Origin: Acidimicrobiales bacterium
GTDB taxonomy: Bacteria > Actinomycetota > Acidimicrobiia > Acidimicrobiales > Aldehydirespiratoraceae
Direction: 5' to 3'
Assembly: GCA_041394245.1 (NCBI GenBank)
Contig: JAWKIR010000003.1
Location: 620,001-684,000 of the forward strand
Length of the DNA stretch: 64,000 nucleotides
The notes under the pieces were generated by a model. The model did not search any database and was not told where the DNA came from. It saw only the letters and a list, made by a program, of their open reading frames with translations. The position numbers and the translations under genes were made by a program. Positions within the stretch are counted from its first letter, which is position 1. Every line of letters starts with the position of its first letter. Shown one piece after another: positions 58,857 through 64,000 of the stretch.

Positions 58857-58893
58857 ACCGCCGCCTACCGGGCAGTACCCGGTAGACGGCGGT
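58857..58893. terminator. Bidirectional hairpin terminator
   Basis: ACCGCCGCCTACCGGG (58857-58872) pairs with CCCGGTAGACGGCGGT (58878-58893) with one mismatch and a five-base loop. It lies between the end of the Lys-rich gene and the 3' end of the convergent tRNA-Ser gene, so it can serve both. Confidence 0.75.
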
Positions 58894-58896
58894 TCG

Positions 58897-58986
58897 TGGC
58901 GGAAGGTATGGGATTTGAACCCATGGTGACCCGAAGGCCACAACGGCTTTCGAGGCCGCCCCATTCGTCCGCTCTGGCAACCTTCC
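58897..58986 (-). tRNA. tRNA-Ser (anticodon CGA)
   Basis: The minus strand folds as a class II tRNA: acceptor GGAAGGT pairs with ACCTTCC, the D arm is GCCAGAGCGGACGAATGGGG, the anticodon arm GGCCTCGAAAGCC carries CGA, a variable arm of about 15 nt follows, and the T arm is GGGTTCAAATCCC. The terminal CCA is encoded (58897-58899). Confidence 0.96.
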
Positions 58987-59057
58987 GGGACCGAGGCTAG
59001 CGGGGAGCAACCGACGCCGACACGTATTGACCGCATCATGCGGCGAATCCCGCGGCG

Positions 59058-59531
59058 TCAGCTCACCGCGCCCCGGTCTCGCCGGTCGGCGAAGAAGTCG
59101 GTCAGCAGGCGGGCGCATTCGTCGGCGCGGACTCCGTGGGTCGTGACGAACTCGTGATTGAGGCGCGGGTCGCTGCCGAGGCTGTAGAGCGAACCGCACG
59201 CGCCGGCCTTCATGTCGGCGGCGCCGAAGACGACGCGGCCCACGCGGGCTTGCTGCAGTGCGCCGGCGCACATCGGGCACGGCTCGAGGGTGACGACGAC
59301 GGTCGCATCGGTCAGCCGCCACGAGCCGATGGCCTCGGCGGCGTCGCGAACGGCGAGGAGCTCGGCATGGGCCGTCGGGTCGTTCGTCGCCTCGCGTTCG
59401 TTGTGTCGGCGGGCGACGACGCGGCCGTCGACGACGACCACGGCGCCGACCGGAACGTCGCCGTGGCCGGTGGCCAGCGCCGCCTCCTCGAGGGCGAGGC
59501 CCATCAGTTCGTGGTCGTCGAGATCGCTCAC
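59058..59531 (-). CDS. tadA: tRNA-specific adenosine deaminase
   Basis: A 157-residue zinc deaminase that makes inosine at the wobble position of tRNA-Arg(ACG). Catalytic HAE is in PTAHAELLAVRDAAE, and the zinc Cys pair in LEPCPMCAGALQQARVGRVV. N- and C-termini match bacterial TadA. The GTG start has TACGCT seven bases upstream. The end of the gene lies 71 bp from tRNA-Ser. Confidence 0.93.
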   Translation of the reverse strand: MSDLDDHELMGLALEEAALATGHGDVPVGAVVVVDGRVVARRHNEREATNDPTAHAELLAVRDAAEAIGSWRLTDATVVVTLEPCPMCAGALQQARVGRVVFGAADMKAGACGSLYSLGSDPRLNHEFVTTHGVRADECARLLTDFFADRRDRGAVS

Positions 59532-59554
59532 CCGGGGGAGCGTATCGGGGTGCT

Positions 59555-59983
59555 TCAGACGGTGGCCGCGCCGAGCGGCCGCCGGACTGCCGTCGACCGT
59601 GAACGGAACCAGTACTGGGCGGTGCCGAAGTCGGCGACCATCACCGCGATGACCACCGCAACCAGGTCCCCCGTCGGCGTGAGGATCCCCGTCGTCACGA
59701 CGACGACCGTGCCGAGGACCCATCCGGCATCGGCCAGCGAGACCAGCAGTGAGTCGCGCCGGAGTCGCCCCGCGTCGGCTCGTGCCGTCGCGAACACGAT
59801 CGCGGCGAAGGCGACGAGACCGGCGCCGAGGACGCGGGTGAGGGCCACGTGGTCGATGCCGAGTGTGCGTGAGACCCACGAGCCGGCGATGAGCGCCGTC
59901 GTTCCGCTGACGATCGAGAACATGGCGTTGGCTTGCAGTGTGCGCCGCAGTCGGCGAAGCGGGAGTGTCGGTGTGTCGTTCAT
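59555..59983 (-). CDS. Four-helix membrane protein, unknown
   Basis: A 142-residue protein with about four transmembrane helices (MFSIVSGTTALIAGSWV, VLGAGLVAFAAIVFATA, ADAGWVLGTVVVVTTGIL, LVAVVIAVMVADFGTAQYW). The pattern resembles small integral proteins found beside transporters, but no family is recognised. It is divergent from the XRE regulator gene (86 bp apart), so the regulator might control it. Confidence 0.7.
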   Translation of the reverse strand: MNDTPTLPLRRLRRTLQANAMFSIVSGTTALIAGSWVSRTLGIDHVALTRVLGAGLVAFAAIVFATARADAGRLRRDSLLVSLADAGWVLGTVVVVTTGILTPTGDLVAVVIAVMVADFGTAQYWFRSRSTAVRRPLGAATV

Positions 59984-60057
59984 GCGCTGAGGGTCGCGCC
60001 CCTCGGGGATGATGGCGATGACGCAACAGGTAATCGTCCCGGTGACCTGAGCATCCC

Positions 60058-60069
60058 TACGATGACGCC
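60058..60069 (+). promoter_or_regulatory. Leaderless -10 element of the XRE regulator gene
   Basis: TACGAT (60058-60063), six bases, then ATG. Confidence 0.5.
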
Positions 60070-60900
60070 ATGCCGCGCAGTGCTGTGCCCGTGATCACGT
60101 TCGGAGACGAACTCCGTCGATGGCGGGAGGCTCGGCGCCACAGCCAGCTGGCGCTCTCGGCCGCGGCCGACGTGTCGCAGCGTCACCTCAGCTTCCTGGA
60201 AACCGGGAAGTCCAAGCCCAGCCGCGAGATGGTGCTGCATCTCGGCCGTTCGCTCGACCTCTCGCTACGCGACCAGAACGCGCTGCTCGCGTCGGCCGGG
60301 TTCGCTCCCGAGTATGTCGAGCGCGGGCTCGACGACCCCGACCTCGACGAGGTCCGGCACACGCTCGACGCGGTACTGGCGGCACACGGCCACATCCCCG
60401 TGTATGTCGTCGATCGTGGTTGGGACCTGGTGATGGCCAATCCGGCGTCGCTGGGGCTGGCCGCGCTCGCGGAGGTCGATCCGCCGATCGAGGTGTCGCG
60501 CAACGTGATGCGCACCTGCTTCCATCCTGACGGCATCCGTTCGAAGGTCCACGAGTGGGAGCGGTTCGCCACGGTGCTGCTGCACCGCCTCGAACGCGAG
60601 ATCATCGACCGACCCTTCGACAGTCGCCTCACCGATCTGCTCGCCGAAGCCCGCACGTACCCCGGTGTCGCCGACCTGCCGGGGCGTCCTCCGTTGCCGA
60701 CCGGCAACGACCTGATGCTGCCCACGCAGCTCGAGACGCCGGCGGGAACGCTGCGCCTGATCTCGATGATCGCGACGATCGGCGCACCGTTCGACATCAC
60801 GCTCGAGGAGCTGCGCATCGAATCACTGCTCCCGGCCGACCGTTTCACCGAGTCGGTGTTGCGAGCGGCGCTTCCGTCCAACCCCGAGGTTTCCGAATGA
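60070..60900 (+). CDS. XRE-family regulator with MmyB-like ligand domain
   Basis: A 276-residue regulator. The helix-turn-helix (about 12-70) is FGDELRRWREARRHSQLALS followed by AADVSQRHLSFLETGKSKPS. The MmyB-like PAS-type C-terminal domain (about 100-260) contains IPVYVVDRGWDLVMANPASL and may bind a fatty acid or other small ligand. The ATG overlap with the next gene shows an operon with the SnoaL-like and peroxiredoxin genes. Confidence 0.88.
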   Translation: MPRSAVPVITFGDELRRWREARRHSQLALSAAADVSQRHLSFLETGKSKPSREMVLHLGRSLDLSLRDQNALLASAGFAPEYVERGLDDPDLDEVRHTLDAVLAAHGHIPVYVVDRGWDLVMANPASLGLAALAEVDPPIEVSRNVMRTCFHPDGIRSKVHEWERFATVLLHRLEREIIDRPFDSRLTDLLAEARTYPGVADLPGRPPLPTGNDLMLPTQLETPAGTLRLISMIATIGAPFDITLEELRIESLLPADRFTESVLRAALPSNPEVSE

Positions 60901-61292
60901 ACCCTGAACCACCGCCCGACGTGCCCGAGGTGCTGCGGCACTATCTGCGCATGTGGAACGAGCGTGATCCGGCCGAGATCCGGGCCCACCTCGACCGCTG
61001 TGTCGGCGACGACTGCTGGTGGGTCGACCCGGTGCACCAACACACCGGACGCGATGGGCTGGAGGCGAACGTCCGCGAGTTCAGAGCCACGTACCCCGAT
61101 GCCGACCTCGGGCTGGGCAGCAATGTCGACAGTCACAACGGGCGCCACCGCTACGAGTGGTACATCACGTCGTCACCCGGCGAGCTGTTGATCCGCGGGC
61201 TCGATGTGGTGACCGTCGACGACGACTCGGGGCTGATCAACCGGGTCGACGGGTTCTTCGGTGCGTTGGACCGTTCCGGTCCAGGAAGCTGA
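60897..61292 (+). CDS. NTF2/SnoaL-like protein
   Basis: A 131-residue alpha+beta barrel protein: VPEVLRHYLRMWNERDPAEI, VGDDCWWVDPVHQHTGRDGL, ANVREFRATYPDADLGLGSN, RHRYEWYITSSPGELLIRGL and GLINRVDGFFGALD. This matches SnoaL-like/ketosteroid-isomerase folds with a conserved Trp and Asp-His pocket. Substrate unknown. It is translationally coupled to the XRE gene (ATGA). Confidence 0.85.
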   Translation: MNPEPPPDVPEVLRHYLRMWNERDPAEIRAHLDRCVGDDCWWVDPVHQHTGRDGLEANVREFRATYPDADLGLGSNVDSHNGRHRYEWYITSSPGELLIRGLDVVTVDDDSGLINRVDGFFGALDRSGPGS

Positions 61293-61311
61293 CCGGGGCG
61301 AGCGAGACGAC

Positions 61312-62130
61312 ATGGCACGTATGACAGGTCTCGAGAACGACTGGCAGGCGAAGGTCAAGCGGGTGTTCATCGTCCCACTCCTGGTCGGCAACATCGCCGT
61401 GGTCGTCGCCGGCCTCGTGACCGGGTGGTGGGGCGTGGCTGTCACCGCGGCCGGCCAGTTCCTGCTCTTCGGTCTCGTCGGTCTGAAGCGATGGCGAAAC
61501 GTCAATGCAGCCCCCGCCATCGTCGTCGGTGCGGTGGGCGTCGTGATCGCGCTGACGCAAGGTGTCGGCGCGGTCGTGCTGGCGCTGGCGTGTTTCGCCC
61601 TGCTCCTCGTCTACGTCTTCTGGTACTCGCGGAACGGTCGCACGCCCAGCGCCGCGCTCGCGATCGGCTCGCCGTTCCCCGAGCTGCAATTCACCGATCT
61701 GGCCGGTGCGTCGGTGAGCTCGATGTCGTGGGCCGGTCGCGCGACCGTGTTGCTCTTCTATCGCGGCAACTGGTGTCCGCTCTGCAACGTGCAGGTGAAG
61801 GAGTTGGCCGAGGGGTATCGAGACATCGAGGCGCTCGGTGCCCGCGTCGTCCTGGTCAGCCCGCAGCCGGCTGAGGAGTCAGCGAAACTCGCGGCCCGTT
61901 TCGATGCGCCGATGAGCTTCCTCGTCGACGTCGACAATACCGCGGCTCGTCTGCTCGGTATCCAACATCCCGGCGGCGCCCCGCTGGGTGTCGTCGGCGA
62001 GGGCGAGTCCGTGCTCCCCACCGCGATCGTGCTCGATGCGGAAGGGGTGGTCCGCTTCTCCCACGAGACCGACAACTATCGATTCCGTCCCGATCCGGCA
62101 CTCTTCCTCGACGCCCTTCGTGCGCTGTAG
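61312..62130 (+). CDS. Membrane-anchored AhpC/TSA-type peroxiredoxin-like protein
   Basis: A 272-residue protein. Three N-terminal transmembrane helices (about 20-105: VFIVPLLVGNIAVVVAGLVT, WWGVAVTAAGQFLLFGLVGL, VVLALACFALLLVYVF) anchor a redoxin domain facing the cytoplasm or wall. The active site is FYRGNWCPLCNVQVKEL, a CxxC rather than the T-x-x-C of classic AhpC. It probably reduces peroxides or disulfides, possibly with the neighbouring molybdoenzyme genes, which converge from the other side. The ATG at 61312 follows a short gap after the SnoaL-like gene. Confidence 0.85.
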   Translation: MARMTGLENDWQAKVKRVFIVPLLVGNIAVVVAGLVTGWWGVAVTAAGQFLLFGLVGLKRWRNVNAAPAIVVGAVGVVIALTQGVGAVVLALACFALLLVYVFWYSRNGRTPSAALAIGSPFPELQFTDLAGASVSSMSWAGRATVLLFYRGNWCPLCNVQVKELAEGYRDIEALGARVVLVSPQPAEESAKLAARFDAPMSFLVDVDNTAARLLGIQHPGGAPLGVVGEGESVLPTAIVLDAEGVVRFSHETDNYRFRPDPALFLDALRAL

Positions 62131-62175
62131 CGGGTGTCTGACACCGGTGTGGCGGGGGTCTGACACCCGCTACAG
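62125..62175. repeat. Palindromic GGTGTCTGACACC repeat spanning two convergent stop codons
   Basis: CTGTAGCGGGTGTC (62125-62138) and its exact complement (62162-62175) enclose 23 bases that contain a second TGACACC and a GGGGTCTGAC variant. Both stop codons (TAG at 62128-62130 and its counterpart at 62170-62172) lie within the arms. The stem can act as a terminator for both genes and shares the repeat core seen at 18901-18955. Confidence 0.85.
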
Positions 62176-62919
62176 GCCGGCGTACCAGTCGTAGCCGCGC
62201 TCGCCCCAGTAGTCGGCCGCCTGTGCGGTGCGGAAGTGGATCCGGCCGATGCGCTTGATCTGTTTGATGCCGTACTTCAGTGGCGTGGCGAGTCGGAGCG
62301 GCGCCCCGTTGCGCAGGCTGATCGGGACACCAAGGTTCTCGTGGGCGAGCAGCGTCTGGTCGTGGCGCATGGTCTCGATGTCGACGCTGACGTAGTACCC
62401 GCGGTCGGGTGTCTCGAGGTAGACGTCGGTGATCTCGTCGGGGAGCTGGTCGTCGTAGCGGGCCATGAAGTCGGCGAACCGGGGTCCACCCCAGTTGGTG
62501 ATCTGGGCCCAGCCCTCGATGCACTTGTGTTCGATCGTCATCTCGTGCTGCGGCAGGGCTTTGATGTCGTCGAGTGTGTGGGTGCCCAGCGGCGCGCCGT
62601 CGGGGCCGAAGACCTCGAGGCGCCATGTCTCGAGGTCGATCTCGTCGCGCAGGCCGATGGTGCCGTTGACCCGAAGGACCGATGCCGAGTCGCGCGAGAA
62701 GGTACGGGCCAGGTGGTCGTCGCGAAACAGCGACGACCAGATCGACTCGTTCAACTCGTGGCCGTTGCGCAGCACCTGGGGGATGTTGTCGACCTCCGGC
62801 TGGTCCTGGATCCACCGCCATCCGCGGTAGCCGGCGAAGCTGGCCGCTCCGCCGACGAGCAACGACCGCCGTGACCGGCGCCGGTACTCCTCCTCGGTGA
62901 GTTCGGGCTTCTCAGGCAT
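62170..62919 (-). CDS. MsrP/SoxC-type molybdopterin oxidoreductase
   Basis: A 249-residue periplasm-type molybdoenzyme of the sulfite-oxidase family. The Moco ligand is C133 in EHKCIEGWAQITNWGG. A twin-arginine signal (RRRSRRSLLVGGAASFAGYR) directs Tat export. It most resembles YedY/MsrP, the catalytic subunit that repairs methionine sulfoxide in exported proteins, but other sulfite-oxidase-like substrates are possible. The start overlaps the cytochrome b gene by eight bases, so the two form a membrane complex. Confidence 0.88.
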   Translation of the reverse strand: MPEKPELTEEEYRRRSRRSLLVGGAASFAGYRGWRWIQDQPEVDNIPQVLRNGHELNESIWSSLFRDDHLARTFSRDSASVLRVNGTIGLRDEIDLETWRLEVFGPDGAPLGTHTLDDIKALPQHEMTIEHKCIEGWAQITNWGGPRFADFMARYDDQLPDEITDVYLETPDRGYYVSVDIETMRHDQTLLAHENLGVPISLRNGAPLRLATPLKYGIKQIKRIGRIHFRTAQAADYWGERGYDWYAGL

Positions 62920-63625
62920 CGGTGGTCTCGCGCTCCTCGACCTCGTAGCCGGTGACCATGCTCATGAAGTTCCGCCGGCCGGCACGGACGACCTGGAGGA
63001 TGTGGACGACGAAGAAGAGGACGAATGCAATCGTCACGCTGAAGTGGATGACCCGGGCCGATGTGTAACCGCCGAGGATCCACGTGAGGAACGAGAGCTG
63101 TGTCGGTTTGAAGATCGCGAAGCCGGAGAGGATCGCCAGGGCCCCCAGGAGCAGCACCAGGGAGTAGACGAAGCGCTGGGCCTCGTTGTAGCGGCCGCGC
63201 ACGGCCGGTGGCTCCTTGCGGAGATGGAGATCGTGCAGCACCGTGTGGGTCACGTCTCGAGCCACGGCTCTGACGTGTTGACGGGTCGGGAAGATCTCCC
63301 GCCATTCACCCGTCCGCCAGATGTAGACGGCATAGGCAAGCCCGTTGAGGGTGAAGAGCCAGGCGAAGTTGAAGTGGAACGCCAGACCACGGGCGAGTCG
63401 GCGATTGAGATCGAGCGTGTCGTAGAAGGAGTCGGGGAAGAACCCGAACCACTCCCAGCCGAAGATGCCGAATGCATAGACGTCCTCGGCCTTGTAGATG
63501 CGCAGGCCGCTGTAGATCATGATCACGATCAGTGGGAAGTTGATCCAGTGCATCCAACGGTTGCCGCGGCGGTGCTTGAGCACCGCGACCCGCTCGGGGG
63601 CGGTCGTTCGCTGAACGTTTGTCAC
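62912..63625 (-). CDS. Di-heme cytochrome b (MsrQ/b561-like) membrane partner
   Basis: A 237-residue protein with about four to five helices. His residues in RWMHWINFPLIVIMIYSGLR, GLAFHFNFAWLFTLNGLAY and RVIHFSVTIAFVLFFVVHIL are placed to bind two hemes as in cytochrome b561/FdhI. It would pass electrons from the membrane to the Tat-exported molybdoenzyme encoded next. In E. coli the partner of MsrP is the unrelated-in-length MsrQ; this pair is a different arrangement of the same idea. The GTG start follows lspA by 13 bp. Confidence 0.87.
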   Translation of the reverse strand: MTNVQRTTAPERVAVLKHRRGNRWMHWINFPLIVIMIYSGLRIYKAEDVYAFGIFGWEWFGFFPDSFYDTLDLNRRLARGLAFHFNFAWLFTLNGLAYAVYIWRTGEWREIFPTRQHVRAVARDVTHTVLHDLHLRKEPPAVRGRYNEAQRFVYSLVLLLGALAILSGFAIFKPTQLSFLTWILGGYTSARVIHFSVTIAFVLFFVVHILQVVRAGRRNFMSMVTGYEVEERETTDA

Positions 63626-63637
63626 GGTGACTGAACG

Positions 63638-64000
63638 TCAGGGCGCGGTCATTGGTTCCCGAGGTTCGTCCTCGGTCTTCGTGGCCCGTCGGCTGTGTAC
63701 CAGTTCGTCGATGACGAACACGATGCACCCGCAGACGACGAACATGTCGGCCACGTTGAACACGGCGTACCAGGTGACGTCGATGAAGTCGACGACCTTG
63801 CCGGACAGGAACCCCTCGTCGGCGCGGAACACGCGATCGAGCAGGTTGCCGAGCGCGCCGCCGAGGATCGCGGCGTAGAGCCAGGTCCGGATCGGCCGCG
63901 CCTCGCGCCAGATCTGCACCGCGATGAAGATCGACAGGGCGATCACCAACAGGCCGACGAGGTTGCCGCTCCCGCTGCCGGTGCTGAACGAGAACCCGCT
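63638..64000 (-). CDS. lspA: Lipoprotein signal peptidase (C-terminal part, runs off window)
   Basis: The last 120 codons of LspA. The catalytic Asp residues are in GGALGNLLDRVFRADEGFLS and VVDFIDVTWYAVFNVADMFV. Helices around AILGGALGNLL and FVVCGCIVFVIDEL match the inner-membrane aspartic peptidase that cleaves prolipoproteins, several of which are encoded in this window. The frame is open to base 64000; the N-terminus lies beyond. The tail (SRRATKTEDEPREPMTAP) is longer than in E. coli. Confidence 0.93.
   Translation of the reverse strand, partial: SGFSFSTGSGSGNLVGLLVIALSIFIAVQIWREARPIRTWLYAAILGGALGNLLDRVFRADEGFLSGKVVDFIDVTWYAVFNVADMFVVCGCIVFVIDELVHSRRATKTEDEPREPMTAP

Overview
The window looks like a chromosomal segment of a high-GC, free-living actinobacterium, most likely class Acidimicrobiia (Ilumatobacter-like); that placement is inference. 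Supporting signs are frequent GTG and TTG starts, crgA, a septum-formation lipoprotein, a DevR/DosR-type response regulator, a BTAD (SARP-type) regulator, a DUF222-HNH nuclease with an actinobacterial LexA box, an LAxTG cell-wall anchor and many leaderless promoters. There is no rRNA, phage, transposon or CRISPR array. About 74 protein genes and two tRNA genes (Ala-TGC, Ser-CGA) pack the sequence. Only one stretch over 300 bases (14345-14696) lacks a convincing gene.

Regions. 1-3.0 kb: a PAS kinase fragment, a degenerate receiver, and a flavin-binding protein / tandem universal stress protein / DevR-like regulator operon resembling the mycobacterial dormancy locus. 3.1-5.1 kb: tdk-dcd (dTTP supply), crgA flanked by DnaA-box-like sites, and a small anchored zinc-ribbon-like protein. 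5.1-10.5 kb: MOSC / lipoprotein / degenerate thiolase operon, a cell-wall thrombospondin-type-3 protein, a membrane cyclase with a YchJ-like partner, and a CBS protein. 10.6-15.5 kb: a retinol-saturase-like oxidoreductase, a flavin-binding protein, a beta-CASP nuclease and tRNA-Ala. 15.6-25 kb: septum-formation lipoprotein, DUF1214 protein, acyl-CoA dehydrogenase, PhyH dioxygenase, ELFV-dehydrogenase-like protein, acetyltransferase, P450 with ferredoxin, SDR, two tandem CSC-domain proteins and prfC. 26.7-31.4 kb: a large STAND/BTAD regulator divergent from a membrane protein. 31.4-35.3 kb: GGPP synthase, xseB, xseA, serB. 35.5-44.3 kb: SOS-type HNH gene, lipoprotein, ABC exporter, CocE-type peptidase, pncB-pncA. 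44.3-52.9 kb: Tat-exported protein, MarR plus PLP decarboxylase, hisE-hisG, periplasmic binding protein, LysE exporter, tesB. 53-64 kb: PhoD phosphatase and arylsulfatase, small proteins, tRNA-Ser, tadA, XRE regulator operon, peroxiredoxin, MsrP-like molybdoenzyme with cytochrome b, and lspA running off the edge.

Regulatory sequence is the most informative layer. At least 22 genes have a TAnnnT hexamer followed by 6 or 7 bases and then the start codon, implying leaderless transcripts. On that scaffold sit three candidate regulatory systems: two DevR-like boxes at about -43 of the PAS-kinase and stress-operon promoters; a symmetrical double direct-repeat operator between the BTAD regulator and its divergent neighbour; and a LexA box between the -35 and -10 of the HNH gene. 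A small palindromic repeat (core GGTGTCTGACACC) occurs at two convergent gene ends, and a related hairpin lies inside the thiolase-like gene.
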